A stretch of DNA of 51,075 bases from Streptococcus orisratti DSM 15617 (GCF_000380105.1 NZ_KB904455.1:1-51075); one strand, 5' to 3'. Shown: positions 1 to 8,610, counted from the stretch's first letter. The notes: generated by a model not told the origin, from the letters alone. Translations and numbers: made by a program.

Positions 1-167
1 TTAGATGTCACAGAATTTTCTTTAACCAGTCGATTTCTGCGAACTTCTTTTGAAATTGTGGACGGGTCTTTTCCTAACTTAGCTGCTATAGCTGAGAAGG
101 GCTTAAGTTGTTCAATTCCTATTTGAATATCATTGCGATTAGAAAGTGTAAGATGTTTGTTTTTCAT
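1..167 (-). CDS. IS30-like transposase, N-terminal fragment (runs off the window)
   Basis: The minus strand reads from an ATG at 167 without a stop to the window edge (55 codons). It begins MKNKHLTLSNRND and contains KPFSAIAAKLGKDPSTISKE, a helix-turn-helix in the style of IS30-family transposases, whose N-terminal HTH binds the element's terminal inverted repeats. The DDE catalytic domain would lie outside the window, so I cannot tell whether the element is intact. The element end probably lies within about 80 bases upstream of the start codon, where an imperfect inverted repeat (about 227-248) is seen. Family assignment is from recognised HTH character, not a search. Confidence 0.75.
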   Translation of the reverse strand, partial: MKNKHLTLSNRNDIQIGIEQLKPFSAIAAKLGKDPSTISKEVRRNRLVKENSVTS

Positions 168-305
168 TGTCAGTTACCAACTTGTCCCATAGTAAGTTCT
201 ACCTTATTTTTTTGTCTCAGTCTAATTTCCAGTTTTGGTGTTAGACTAGAATTTACTTTGAGAATTTAGGTGAGAATTTAGGTTTGATAGAAAACAGTAA
301 AAAAC

Positions 306-334
306 TTGCATTTAAATGGATAATTTGTTATAAT
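306..334 (+). promoter_or_regulatory. Promoter of rpsB
   Basis: A -35 TTGCAT (306-311) and a perfect -10 TATAAT (329-334) are separated by 17 bases, a textbook sigma-A promoter. The start would lie near 341, leaving a leader of about 115 bases before rpsB. That leader can fold around GTTGG/CCGAC (about 395-412), a candidate for feedback control by S2. The leader function is inference. Confidence 0.75.
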
Positions 335-456
335 AATGGGGTTGCTTAGACAACAAATACTCATCTTAAACCGATTGTGGACTTGTTGCCGCAAGGTTGG
401 TCTGCAAGCCGACGTTTGAGAGAGGTTAAAAACATTTTATAAAGGAGAAACTACTC

Positions 457-1224
457 ATGGCAGTAATTTCAATGAAACAACTTCTTGAGGCTGGTGTACA
501 CTTTGGTCACCAAACTCGTCGCTGGAACCCTAAGATGGCTAAGTACATCTTCACAGAACGTAATGGTATTCACGTTATCGACTTGCAACAAACTGTAAAA
601 TTGGCTGACCAAGCTTACGAATTTGTTCGTGATGCAGCAGCAAATGATGCGGTTATCTTGTTTGTAGGTACTAAAAAGCAAGCTGCTGAAGCAGTTGCTG
701 AAGAAGCTACACGCGCAGGTCAATACTACATCAACCACCGTTGGTTGGGTGGAACTCTTACAAACTGGGGTACAATCCAAAAACGTATCGCTCGTTTGAA
801 AGAAATCAAACGTATGGAAGAAGAAGGAGTTTTCGAAGTTCTTCCTAAGAAAGAAGTTGCACTTCTTAACAAACAACGCGCTCGTCTTGAGAAATTCTTG
901 GGTGGTATCGAAGATATGCCTCGTATTCCAGACGTTATGTACGTTGTTGACCCACATAAAGAACAAATCGCGGTTAAAGAAGCTAAAAAACTTGGTATCC
1001 CAGTTGTTGCCATGGTTGACACAAATGCTGATCCAGATGATATCGATGTTATCATCCCAGCAAACGACGATGCTATCCGTGCTGTTAAATTAATCACAGC
1101 TAAATTGGCTGACGCTGTTATCGAAGGTCGTCAAGGTGAAGATAGCGAAGTTTCTTTCGAAGCAGCTGCAGAAGCAGAATCAATTGAAGAAATCGTTGAA
1201 GTTGTTGAAGGCGATAACAACTAA
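457..1224 (+). CDS. rpsB: 30S ribosomal protein S2
   Basis: This 255-residue protein is a full-length bacterial S2, which joins late in assembly of the 30S subunit head and body and helps hold S1. The N-terminus carries the S2 signature [14 protein letters not shown] (about residues 14-27), with IHVIDLQQT and [12 protein letters not shown] further on, and it ends in an acidic glutamate-rich tail as in other streptococci. An AAAGGAG ribosome site precedes the ATG. It has its own strong promoter and long leader, and is followed by a hairpin terminator before tsf. The rpsB-tsf order is the conserved bacterial arrangement. Codon use is that of a highly expressed gene. Confidence 0.98.
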   Translation: MAVISMKQLLEAGVHFGHQTRRWNPKMAKYIFTERNGIHVIDLQQTVKLADQAYEFVRDAAANDAVILFVGTKKQAAEAVAEEATRAGQYYINHRWLGGTLTNWGTIQKRIARLKEIKRMEEEGVFEVLPKKEVALLNKQRARLEKFLGGIEDMPRIPDVMYVVDPHKEQIAVKEAKKLGIPVVAMVDTNADPDDIDVIIPANDDAIRAVKLITAKLADAVIEGRQGEDSEVSFEAAAEAESIEEIVEVVEGDNN

Positions 1225-1249
1225 GATTAGTTTTTCGTACGAAAATGAA

Positions 1250-1289
1250 AACGGGGCAGAAAGCAAACCGCTCTGTCTCGTTCTTTTTT
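1250..1289 (+). terminator. Terminator between rpsB and tsf
   Basis: Arms 1250-1260 and 1272-1282 form an 11-bp stem with two G-T pairs, followed by a run of T. Some read-through into tsf is likely because the pair is normally co-transcribed. This is inference. Confidence 0.75.
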
Positions 1290-1436
1290 AAATTCTGGCT
1301 GCCTGCTAGCTCAAACTGGCTAAAGCAACTAGAATAACTATGTAACTATACTAAGTACGGATGAGGGGATTGATTTTCCAAGGCCCCTGTCATGTGCTTA
1401 TATGATCTATATTCTTAATTCAAAGAGGAGAAAATC

Positions 1437-2477
1437 ATGGCAGAAATTACAGCTAAACTTGTTAAAGAGTTGCGTGAAAAATCTGGTGCTGGCGTTATGG
1501 ACGCTAAAAAAGCCCTTGTAGAAACTGATGGTGACATTGATAAAGCAATTGAATTGCTTCGTGAAAAAGGTATGGCCAAAGCTGCTAAAAAAGCTGACCG
1601 CGTGGCTGCTGAAGGTTTGACAGGCGTTTACGTTGATGGTAATGTTGCTGCAGTTATTGAAGTAAATGCCGAAACTGACTTTGTTGCTAAAAACGCTCAA
1701 TTTGTTGACTTGGTAAATGACACAGCCAAAGCTATTGTTGCTGCCAAACCAGCTAACAACGAAGAAGCGTTAGCTATTAAATTGCCTTCTGGTGAAACAC
1801 TTGAAGAAGCTTATGTTAATGCTACAGCAACAATCGGAGAAAAAATCTCATTCCGCCGTTTTGCCTTGGTTGAAAAAACTGACGAACAACACTTTGGAGC
1901 ATACCAACACAACGGTGGGCGCATCGGTGTTATCACTGTTATCGAAGGTGGCGACGAAGCTCTTGCTAAACAAGTATCAATGCACGTTGCAGCGATGAAA
2001 CCAACAGTTCTTTCTTACACAGAACTTGATCCACAATTTGTCAAAGATGAATTGGCTCAATTGAACCACACTATTGACCAAGATAACGAATCACGTGCAA
2101 TGGTTGGCAAACCAGCTCTTCCACACTTGCAATTTGGTTCTAAAGCACAATTGACTGACGAAGTGATTGCCCAAGCTGAAGAAGATATTAAAGCAGAACT
2201 TAAAGCCGAAGGCAAACCAGAAAAGATTTGGGATAAGATTATTCCAGGTAAAATGGATCGTTTCATGCTTGACAATACAAAGGTTGACCAAGCATACACA
2301 CTTCTTGCTCAAGTTTACATCATGGATGACAGCAAGACTGTTGAAGCTTACCTTGACTCAGTAAACGCTAAAGCTGTCAGCTTTGCACGTTTTGAAGTTG
2401 GTGAAGGTATTGAAAAAGCTTCAAATGACTTTGAAGCAGAAGTTGCGGCAACAATGGCAGCAGCGCTCAACAACTAA
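1437..2477 (+). CDS. tsf: Translation elongation factor Ts
   Basis: This 346-residue EF-Ts is the guanine nucleotide exchange factor that regenerates EF-Tu-GTP during elongation. The N-terminal UBA-like domain has the EF-Ts signature [16 protein letters not shown] (about residues 12-27), and the second signature [12 protein letters not shown] follows near residue 80. The length of about 346 is usual for streptococci, which have a long coiled insertion. AAAGAGGAG sits upstream of the ATG. It lies downstream of rpsB, separated by a terminator and about 210 bases that may hold a second promoter; I could not pin down a convincing one. Confidence 0.98.
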   Translation: MAEITAKLVKELREKSGAGVMDAKKALVETDGDIDKAIELLREKGMAKAAKKADRVAAEGLTGVYVDGNVAAVIEVNAETDFVAKNAQFVDLVNDTAKAIVAAKPANNEEALAIKLPSGETLEEAYVNATATIGEKISFRRFALVEKTDEQHFGAYQHNGGRIGVITVIEGGDEALAKQVSMHVAAMKPTVLSYTELDPQFVKDELAQLNHTIDQDNESRAMVGKPALPHLQFGSKAQLTDEVIAQAEEDIKAELKAEGKPEKIWDKIIPGKMDRFMLDNTKVDQAYTLLAQVYIMDDSKTVEAYLDSVNAKAVSFARFEVGEGIEKASNDFEAEVAATMAAALNN

Positions 2478-2488
2478 TTACAAAAAAA

Positions 2489-2529
2489 GAAAAGAGGTCA
2501 AGGATTCTATCCTAGCCTCTTTTCTTTTT
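2489..2529 (+). terminator. Terminator after tsf
   Basis: Arms 2491-2505 and 2509-2523 (AAAGAGG...CCTCTTT type, with an internal bulge) are followed by T-rich sequence, twelve bases after the tsf stop. Confidence 0.85.
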
Positions 2530-2660
2530 ATCATACTTACAAGATGCAGTAGCGGGAAAAATTGTTGACTTTAGTCAATCTAGAATATTTCTGACACATT
2601 TATCAGATATGTTAGTATCGATGAGTCACTGCGGAGTAGTCTCTCGACTATCTTCTAGAT

Positions 2661-2806
2661 AGTTAAGCGAAGTGCTTTTAGATAAGAGATTGTTTTTCGC
2701 TAATCAAGGCAGTTTTTAAAGGAATACTGTCTGTAATTCCTTAAAAACTAACGATGAGTAGCTGAAAAACTAGTCTTAGATGGAAGGGCTGAACTGTGAA
2801 TACAGG
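2661..2806. repeat. About 150-bp inverted-end repeat, copy 1
   Basis: This is the first of four related copies in the window (others at 4281-4434, 18593-18690 and 32510-32661). The right end is GTGAATACAGG, the inverse of the left end CCTGTATTCAC seen in copy 2; the left end of this copy is degenerate. The shared internal blocks are TTTTTCGCTAATCAAGG and ACTAACGATGAGTAG. It abuts a BOX-like repeat that begins at 2812. Confidence 0.75.
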
Positions 2807-2811
2807 TTCTA

Positions 2812-2915
2812 ATACTCTTCGAAAATCAAAATTATCCGTTGTCAACTTGCCTTGATGAACTCAAGTTCTATCGTCGGCTTCGTTTCCTAGGCTACTTTTG
2901 ATTTTCATTGAGTAT
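2812..2915. repeat. BOX-like 104-bp repeat, copy 1
   Basis: The ends ATACTCTTCGAAAATCAAAA and TTTTGATTTTCATTGAGTAT are near inverse complements and match the outer ends of streptococcal BOX elements. Nearly identical copies lie at 17161-17264 (inverted) and 18484-18587. This one ends six bases from the exoA stop codon, so it lies in the 3' end of that convergent transcript. Confidence 0.8.
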
Positions 2916-2920
2916 AAGAT

Positions 2921-3751
2921 TTATAAATCAATTTCTAGTACAATTGGTGTGTGGTCTTGGCGTGTACCAGAGTCAATCATGTCAGACTTGGTAATCTTGT
3001 TGGCAATGCGTTCAGAGGTGAGCCAGTAGTCAATGCGCCATCCGGTGTTGTTGATTTTGCTGGTCTTGCTACGTTGTGCCCACCAACTATACACATTTGG
3101 AACATTGCCATGTAGGTAGCGGAAGGTATCTGTAAAACCTTTGGCAAGCAGATTGGTGAAACCTTGACGTTCTTCATCGGTGAAGCCTGGTGAACGGCGA
3201 TTAGAGTTTGGGTTGGCTAGGTCTATTTCTTCGTGGGCAACATTATAGTCACCTGTAGCAAGAACGGGTTTTTGACGATCCAGCTCTGCTAGGTAATTGG
3301 CATAGCATTCATCCCAGATTTGGCGATCATTTAGGCGTTTTAAGCCATCACCTGCATTTGGTGTATAGACTTGCGTAACGAAAAAGTCTTCGAATTCTAG
3401 TGTAATGATGCGGCCTTCGCAGTCCATTGTGCTTGGGGCACCGATTTCTGGATAAGAAATGGCTGGTGCTGGTAGGCTATTTTTATAGAGAAACATGGTT
3501 CCCGCGTAGCCTTTGCGCGCAGGCTCAATCGAAGAACGCCAAGCGACATTAAAACTAGGGAAAAAATCGTGCAAGATATCAAGGTGTTTTTTGGTTGGGC
3601 CTTTAGCAGAAAGCTTGGTCTCCTGAATAGCGATGATATCGGCATCTTGTGCAACCAGCGTGTCAATAACATCACGAGAGAGCTGGGCACGAGGAGAGTC
3701 GCTGGTCAAAGCAGCGTTGAGGGAGTCAATATTCCAAGAAATGAGTTTCAA
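2921..3751 (-). CDS. exoA: Exodeoxyribonuclease III / AP endonuclease (ExoA)
   Basis: This member of the exonuclease-endonuclease-phosphatase fold acts in base-excision repair, cutting 5' of abasic sites and degrading duplex DNA 3' to 5'. Family residues are visible: WN at 6-7, the metal-binding Glu in IQETKLS (about 44), the GDYNVAHEEID loop and the C-terminal DHTPI with the catalytic His. I chose a TTG start at 3751, giving MKLISWNIDS, the normal family N-terminus of about 276 residues. The frame is open up to an ATG at 3781, but neither start has a good ribosome site. The gene is monocistronic and faces tsf across repeats. Confidence 0.93.
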   Translation of the reverse strand: MKLISWNIDSLNAALTSDSPRAQLSRDVIDTLVAQDADIIAIQETKLSAKGPTKKHLDILHDFFPSFNVAWRSSIEPARKGYAGTMFLYKNSLPAPAISYPEIGAPSTMDCEGRIITLEFEDFFVTQVYTPNAGDGLKRLNDRQIWDECYANYLAELDRQKPVLATGDYNVAHEEIDLANPNSNRRSPGFTDEERQGFTNLLAKGFTDTFRYLHGNVPNVYSWWAQRSKTSKINNTGWRIDYWLTSERIANKITKSDMIDSGTRQDHTPIVLEIDL

Positions 3752-3970
3752 AGTAAGATACCAAATCAATCTAGTAAGCATAGTCGGTTTAGGAGAAGAG
3801 TAACATACTATTCTATAGTGTGAACTTACCAGATGGAATTAATTCCTTTCTAATTTTATTGGAGTTAGAGCAGTGTTTCTTTTATTCTACCAGAAAATAC
3901 CTGAACAGGCGAGTTTGAGGATTGCAAATAGCGGTTTAAGGGATATAATTACTAGAGAAGGGAGTAAAAA

Positions 3971-4216
3971 ATGATTACATTGTTGACACTTTTAATTTTG
4001 TTTCTATTTTTCATTTGGCACTTTATCAGAATGCTTCGCTTGAGAGGAGAGCAGGCAACAACCGAGCCTCTGTGGGTACCTAAGGAAATTGGTTGGGGAG
4101 TTTCAATCAATCCCAGAAATCCCTTGGGTTTTTGGGTAATTTTTATCGTTGACATTGCTGTACTTATGACCATCTTGTGCCTCATCTTTGTGCTAGTTTT
4201 TGTAGAGGGCATGTGA
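3971..4216 (+). CDS. Small two-helix membrane protein (DUF5808-like motif)
   Basis: The protein has 81 residues. A hydrophobic helix (residues 2-20) leads to a short polar loop with WVPKEIGWGVSINPRNPLGFW, then a second helix (about 55-78). The VPK..GWG..INP.NP pattern resembles the DUF5808 motif, recalled without a search. AGGGAG precedes the ATG and a GATATAATT -10 lies about 30 bases upstream. It sits upstream of the CPBP/SdpR/SdpI operon with a repeat between, so a shared role is possible but unproven. The function is unknown. Confidence 0.7.
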   Translation: MITLLTLLILFLFFIWHFIRMLRLRGEQATTEPLWVPKEIGWGVSINPRNPLGFWVIFIVDIAVLMTILCLIFVLVFVEGM

Positions 4217-4280
4217 AAAGCAGTTTGTAGAAAGAGTCGAAGTTGATGATAGTAGTAAAAACGAATGATGATACCTAAAG

Positions 4281-4434
4281 CCTGTATTCACAGTTCAGCA
4301 CTTTTATCTAAGGCTAGTTTTTGAGCTACTCATCGTTAGTTTTTTTCAAAATACAGTCAGTGTTCCTTCAAAAAGCTACCTTGATTAGCGAAGAACTATC
4401 TCTTATCTAAAAGCATTTCATTTGTGAATACAGG
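4281..4434. repeat. 154-bp inverted-end repeat, copy 2
   Basis: This is a complete copy. It begins CCTGTATTCACA and ends TGTGAATACAGG, so the terminal 12 bases are perfect inverse complements. There is no coding capacity, as expected of a MITE. Near the right end TTGATT, 17 bases, then TATCTA form a promoter-like pair directed towards the CPBP operon. The rest of the 450-base gap (4217-4574) shows nothing else I can support. Confidence 0.8.
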
Positions 4435-4574
4435 TTTTAGTTAGTGAAAACTTGTTATCGTACATTCGATTTTTTAGTCAACTATTTGAGAGAGTAAAAA
4501 AATTGCCTGTTAAATTTCTGATGAAATGGCCTTTTTCAGTAGGTTCTGAAAATCAGATTTTCTTTTTTTGAAAT

Positions 4575-4653
4575 CTATTTAGATTTTTTTCTAAATAGTT
4601 GTTGAATTATGATAAGGAAAGTGTATAATGTTATTTAGAAAAACTTCTAAATA
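4575..4653 (+). promoter_or_regulatory. Promoter and paired operators of the sdp-like operon
   Basis: A -35 TTGAAT (4602-4607) and -10 TATAAT (4624-4629) are flanked by two similar inverted repeats. One has arms CTATTTAGA (4575-4583) and TCTAAATAG (4590-4598). The other has arms TATTTAGAA (4632-4640) and TTCTAAATA (4645-4653). One lies just upstream of -35 and the other on the start site, suiting repression by the ArsR-type regulator encoded as the second gene of the operon. Confidence 0.8.
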
Positions 4654-4669
4654 GAAAGAGATGGCGAAA

Positions 4670-5575
4670 ATGTCAAAGAGAAGGAGTGTGTTCATTTTTG
4701 TTGGTCTAGCTTACAGTCTAGCTTGGATGATTTGGTTAGGACTGAGGTTTTGGGGGATTCAGCTAGGTCAGTCATTTGCTCAGCTAGGCACTATGCTTGC
4801 CATGTGGACGCCTGCTCTTGCATTTTTTATCTTGAGGGCAATGAAGTCAGCAGATGTGCCTTTACAGGAGTACACGCCAAGTTTTAAGAATGGCTTACGC
4901 TATTATCTAACGGCTCTCTGGCTACCTACAATTTTAAGTCTTTTCGGGGCAGGTCTCTATTTCATGATTTTCAGAAATCAATTCAGTCTAGGTTTTGAAT
5001 ATCTTCAAAGTATGTTAGAAGCGACAGGACATTTTAAGAAAAGTATACCGTTGCAACTGGTGGCTGTATCTCAGCTTTTTTCAGCCATGACTTTCGCCCC
5101 TGTTTTCAATAGCTTATTAGCCTTGGGTGAGGAGATTGGCTGGCGTGGGTACCTTTACCCAGTTTTGCGTGAACGTTTTTCACTATTCCAGACGCATCTC
5201 TTAGTAGGCCTTATTTGGAGTTTGTGGCATCTTCCAATAAATTTGCAGGGTTATAATTATGGTTTGCTCTACTTTGGCTATCCCTGGTTGGGTGTGCTAG
5301 CGATGTTTGTTTTTTGTTTTAGTCTGAGTATTTTGCTAAGTTGGGTACGAGAAAAGACAGGATCTATCTGGGCATCGGCCCTGATGCATGGGTCTATCAA
5401 TGCTAGTGCTGGCCTGGGTTTGCTTTTTCAACTCCCCTCTGAAAAAGTGGAAGGCATGCGCATTCTTGGCCCGTCACCTGCTGGATTTATAGCAGGAGTG
5501 CCTCTCTTGATTTTTGCGCTAGTCATTTTACAAAGAGAAAGGAGAACTACCCATGAGCTTCGCACAAACCTTTAA
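4670..5575 (+). CDS. CPBP-family intramembrane glutamic endopeptidase
   Basis: This integral membrane protein of the CPBP (Abi, CAAX protease-like) family has about eight hydrophobic segments over 301 residues. The catalytic motifs are visible: EEIGWRGYLYPVL (EExxxR), then SLWHLPIN and a further His in LMHGSINAS. Relatives cleave prenylated or membrane substrates, or serve in bacteriocin self-protection. I prefer the ATG at 4670 because the only ribosome-site-like bases (GAAAGAG) touch the earlier ATG at 4661. It is the first gene of a three-gene overlapping operon with an ArsR repressor and an SdpI-like protein, which suggests an immunity or envelope-stress role. The substrate is unknown. 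Confidence 0.88.
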   Translation: MSKRRSVFIFVGLAYSLAWMIWLGLRFWGIQLGQSFAQLGTMLAMWTPALAFFILRAMKSADVPLQEYTPSFKNGLRYYLTALWLPTILSLFGAGLYFMIFRNQFSLGFEYLQSMLEATGHFKKSIPLQLVAVSQLFSAMTFAPVFNSLLALGEEIGWRGYLYPVLRERFSLFQTHLLVGLIWSLWHLPINLQGYNYGLLYFGYPWLGVLAMFVFCFSLSILLSWVREKTGSIWASALMHGSINASAGLGLLFQLPSEKVEGMRILGPSPAGFIAGVPLLIFALVILQRERRTTHELRTNL

Positions 5576-5831
5576 AGCCCTATCCAATCCTGTTCGGCGG
5601 GAAATCTTGGATTTACTGAAAGGTAGAAAGCTATCTGCTGGAGAAATAGCAGAGCGTTTTGAGTTGACAGGGGCTACCATTTCGCATCATCTCAGTGTCT
5701 TGAAAAAAGCAGATTTGATTTTAGAAACACGGGAGAAAAATTTTATCTTCTATGAGCTTAATACCTCGGTGCTAGAAGATATGCTGGTTTGGCTGACCGA
5801 TTTGAAAGGAAGTAAAAATAATGAAAATTGA
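5553..5831 (+). CDS. ArsR-family autorepressor, SdpR-like
   Basis: This 92-residue winged-helix repressor of the ArsR/SmtB family begins SFAQTFKALSNPVRREILDL; the recognition region is ELTGATISHHLSVLKKADLI, and a wing of alternating charge follows. No metal-binding ELCVCDL-type cysteines are present; there are no cysteines at all, so metal sensing is unlikely. The Bacillus SdpR is the closest functional model: it represses its own operon and is titrated to the membrane by SdpI. It overlaps the CPBP gene by 23 bases and has AAAGGAGAA ahead of its ATG. The probable binding sites are the two inverted repeats at the operon promoter. Confidence 0.88.
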   Translation: MSFAQTFKALSNPVRREILDLLKGRKLSAGEIAERFELTGATISHHLSVLKKADLILETREKNFIFYELNTSVLEDMLVWLTDLKGSKNNEN

Positions 5832-6459
5832 TAAAAAATTATTGAGCTTAACAAGTGTAGTCATTTTACTACCAATGTTGCTTGGTTGTTTGTTTTGGTC
5901 TCAATTGCCGGAATCTGTGGCAACTCATTTCAATTTGTCAGGTCAGGCTGATGGTTTTAGTGGTCGTTTGATGACTGTTTTTGGATTACCAGTGTTCATG
6001 CTTTTATTACATTGGTTTTGTCTTTTTATAACTAGTAAGGATCCTAGAGCTGGTAATGTTAGTCCTAAAATGCGTTCCTTGACCTATTGGATTATTCCTT
6101 TGGTGTCAACCTTTGTTATGATATCGATTTATGGACAGGCCTTAGGCTACTTTGTAAATCAAATCATGATATTGAACTTGCTTTTAGGTATTATTTTTAT
6201 GGTTATTGGAAATTATCTACCTAAAACTCGCCCTAATTATACCATAGGCATTCGCCTGCCTTGGACTTTGTATGATGAAGAAAATTGGGTTAAGACACAT
6301 CGTTTGGCTGGAAAAATTTGGTTATTTTGTGGCATTTCAATTTTCTTCAATGCCTTTATACAGCTTGCAGTTGGCTTAGTTATTATTTTGACTTTAGTGG
6401 TGATGTTGGGTGTACCAGTGATGTATTCTTATTGGTTAGGAAAATCAAAACAGCGTTGA
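5821..6459 (+). CDS. SdpI-family immunity/signal membrane protein
   Basis: The protein has 212 residues with about six membrane helices. The N-terminal DUF1648-type segment reads LPESVATHFNLSGQADGFSG, and the SdpI-type segment follows with NYLPKTRPNYTIGIRLPWT and an ENWVKTHRLAG motif. In Bacillus, SdpI confers immunity to the SdpC toxin and sequesters SdpR. The gene overlaps the repressor by 11 bases. No SdpC-like toxin gene is visible within the window, so this would be an orphan immunity/sensor set or protection against a neighbour's toxin. Family assignment is confident; the role is inferred. Confidence 0.88.
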   Translation: MKIDKKLLSLTSVVILLPMLLGCLFWSQLPESVATHFNLSGQADGFSGRLMTVFGLPVFMLLLHWFCLFITSKDPRAGNVSPKMRSLTYWIIPLVSTFVMISIYGQALGYFVNQIMILNLLLGIIFMVIGNYLPKTRPNYTIGIRLPWTLYDEENWVKTHRLAGKIWLFCGISIFFNAFIQLAVGLVIILTLVVMLGVPVMYSYWLGKSKQR

Positions 6460-6603
6460 TTTAGAGATGCGAAAAAGAGTTCACAAAATGTAAAAAGAAC
6501 ACCATTCATTTCAGCGTTGATGGTTTTAGTTAAAAGGTTTTGTGAATCTTTTGAGATTGGGAATATCACTAAGTTGGTAGTAGTGCCATTCTGATTATAG
6601 CTA

Positions 6604-6706
6604 TGGGGACCTCTAAAAACTAATTTTCTAAAATTTAAAATGTTGATTTAACAAGGCTTCCATAACTCCAAATTCGCAATTTTGGGAGTTTATAGAGGTG
6701 CCCCTA
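6604..6706. repeat. About 103-bp MITE-like element with inverted ends
   Basis: The left end TATGGGGACCTCTAAAAACT and the right end read inversely (ATAGGGGCACCTCTATAAACT) match over about 20 bases with a few differences. An internal hairpin pairs AACTCCAAATT with AATTTTGGGAGTT. There is no ORF inside, so it is probably a non-autonomous transposon remnant of unidentified family. I see nothing else in the gap 6460-6860 apart from a short promoter region before the next gene. Confidence 0.6.
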
Positions 6707-6873
6707 TGTAACACAAATGACTTAGCTTCGTGATGTAAAACTGATTTTTATTCAGGCTGTGCGAACTGATTAAGTTTAACCCCTGTCCTGAGAAGCTGTT
6801 TTAGTAGTGAAATTCACCGCCCTTGTACTTTTGTGATATAATAAAAATATCATTGAGATAAGGAGATATTCTT

Positions 6874-8529
6874 ATGAAAAGACGTTTTACCCCTGTCCTG
6901 ATTCTTCTATGGTTAGTGGTCATGGCGGTTAGTTACTTATTTTTTCTGCCTGCCCTTAACCCCTTAGATGTCGGTTTTTGGTTTTTTGTCATAGAAGGAC
7001 TGATTCTGGCAACTTTTGCTGTTAGCCTATTAACTTTTGGAGAAACTATAAAACGTGCTTCCAGCCAGAAAGTTTCAGGATCGCGTTTGCGTAAGGATGT
7101 CAGCATTTCTTCTACCTATAAGAAACCGCTGTTGTATATTTTGAGTGGAATAGCAACTATCTTAGTCCTTTTGGCAGGATTAAATTTTTTTAATTCCCGT
7201 ATTTTCCGTGCTAAAAGTTATGCTAATGTGATTAAAGTTACTGAAGCTGATTTTACAAAAGATTTTCCAGAAACAGATATTTCAAAATTAGCCCTGCTTG
7301 ATCGTTCGTCGGCTAAGAAGATTGGAGATACTTACCTTGGTACAATTGACAAGGTCTCTCAATTTGGCATTTCTGATGACTACCGTCAGGTTACTATTGG
7401 GAAGCAGCCTTACCGAGTCTCACCTTTGGAATACAAGAATTTTTGGAAATGGGTATCTAATCGTAAAGAAGGTATTGGTTATTATGTAAAGGTTAATCAG
7501 ACGACAGGAAAAGCTGAGCTGGTCAAGTTGAGCCAACCAATGAAGTACTCGGACTCAGAGTACTTTTTCAGAGATACGCTCCGCTATTTACGCCTAAAAT
7601 ACCCGACAACTATTTTTGGCGAACCCTCCTTTGAAGTTGATGATGAGGGTAATCCTTACTATGTGGCAACAACCTACAAACCAAAATTTTTATTATCATC
7701 TAAAGATCCAGATGGTGCTATCTTACTTAATGCTGTGACGGGCGAAACTAAGCGCTATGCACTAAATGATGTTCCGAAGTGGGTAGATCGAGTGTTCTCC
7801 GCTTCCAATGTTATCAGTCGTGTGGATGATTATTATACTTACCAAAAAGGTTTCTGGAATACAGTCTTTAGCCAAACGGGTGTCAAAAAGACCACTGATA
7901 GTTACAACTATATTTCTATCGGATCTGATATTTACCTCTATACAGGAATTACATCGGCAACAGCAGATTCTTCCAATCTAGGGTTTATCTTAGTCAATAT
8001 GCGGACACGACAAGTAACCAATTACAAGCTGGCGTCGGCCACTGAATCAGCTGCCCAAGAGTCTGCTGAAGGAGAAGTTCAAGAAAAGAAATACACGGCT
8101 ACCGCCCCAAGCTTGGTCAAACTCAGTGGGAAAGCCTACTATTTGGTTTCACTCAAAGACGATGCAGGATTGATTAAATCTTATGCCCTTGTTGATGCCG
8201 AGGATTACCAACAAGTTACCGTTGATAACGATATTGAGGACTTAATCGCCCAATTTACGGACTCAGATACCTCAGTTTTGTCAGGGGCATCAAATAACGC
8301 CTCTGGTGAGAAGAAAAAGGAAGCAACTATCATTCAAGGAACGGTTGAGCAGTTGGCTAGTCAAATGATCTCTGGCTCAACAGTTTACTATATCTCGTCA
8401 TCGGGGCAGATTTATAAGGTTAAAGCCAGCGATGAGACCACTGATGCTCTACCTTTCTTAAAAGTGGGGGATAGCTTTAGCGGACAACTAGAAGAAAATC
8501 ATTACTTGTCTCATTTTAAGGTTGAGTAG
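6874..8529 (+). CDS. Large membrane-anchored protein of unknown function
   Basis: The protein has 551 residues. Two N-terminal helices (about 7-27 and 33-55) and a third at about 88-108 precede a long extracytoplasmic-looking region of about 440 residues rich in Tyr, Ser and Asp. No catalytic motif is recognisable. The C-terminal part includes an alanine/glutamate-rich low-complexity stretch (about 390-405) and repeated strand-like patterns (IYLYTGITSAT, YYISSSGQIYKV) suggesting a beta-rich domain. AAGGAGA precedes the ATG and a TGATATAAT extended -10 lies upstream. It stands alone before metG. I do not recognise the family; an envelope or cell-surface role is a guess from topology. Confidence 0.8.
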   Translation: MKRRFTPVLILLWLVVMAVSYLFFLPALNPLDVGFWFFVIEGLILATFAVSLLTFGETIKRASSQKVSGSRLRKDVSISSTYKKPLLYILSGIATILVLLAGLNFFNSRIFRAKSYANVIKVTEADFTKDFPETDISKLALLDRSSAKKIGDTYLGTIDKVSQFGISDDYRQVTIGKQPYRVSPLEYKNFWKWVSNRKEGIGYYVKVNQTTGKAELVKLSQPMKYSDSEYFFRDTLRYLRLKYPTTIFGEPSFEVDDEGNPYYVATTYKPKFLLSSKDPDGAILLNAVTGETKRYALNDVPKWVDRVFSASNVISRVDDYYTYQKGFWNTVFSQTGVKKTTDSYNYISIGSDIYLYTGITSATADSSNLGFILVNMRTRQVTNYKLASATESAAQESAEGEVQEKKYTATAPSLVKLSGKAYYLVSLKDDAGLIKSYALVDAEDYQQVTVDNDIEDLIAQFTDSDTSVLSGASNNASGEKKKEATIIQGTVEQLASQMISGSTVYYISSSGQIYKVKASDETTDALPFLKVGDSFSGQLEENHYLSHFKVE

Positions 8530-8604
8530 AGTTTCCTTAACAAAAATACTAGTTTTTCTTATTTTATCTAATTAAGTAAGCTATAAAAACAGTGGTCTTT
8601 GTGC

Positions 8605-8610
8605 TATAAT
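8605..8610 (+). promoter_or_regulatory. Extended -10 of the metG promoter
   Basis: TGCTATAAT (8602-8610) is a perfect extended -10 about 50 bases before the metG start, preceded by GTGGTCTTTG instead of a clear -35. Confidence 0.6.

Noticed and set aside
258..286. Tandem GAGAATTTAGGT twice upstream of rpsB
   Set aside because: Two 12-base units only. It could be slippage near the transposon end; no function can be supported.
469..1097. Long antisense open frames over rpsB and tsf
   Set aside because: They lack ribosome sites and recognisable motifs, and mirror the codon bias of strongly expressed genes.
6778..6905. Direct repeat CCCCTGTCCTGA at about 6780 and within the start of the next gene
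   Set aside because: Only about 12 bases, one copy is coding, and there are no other signs of duplication.
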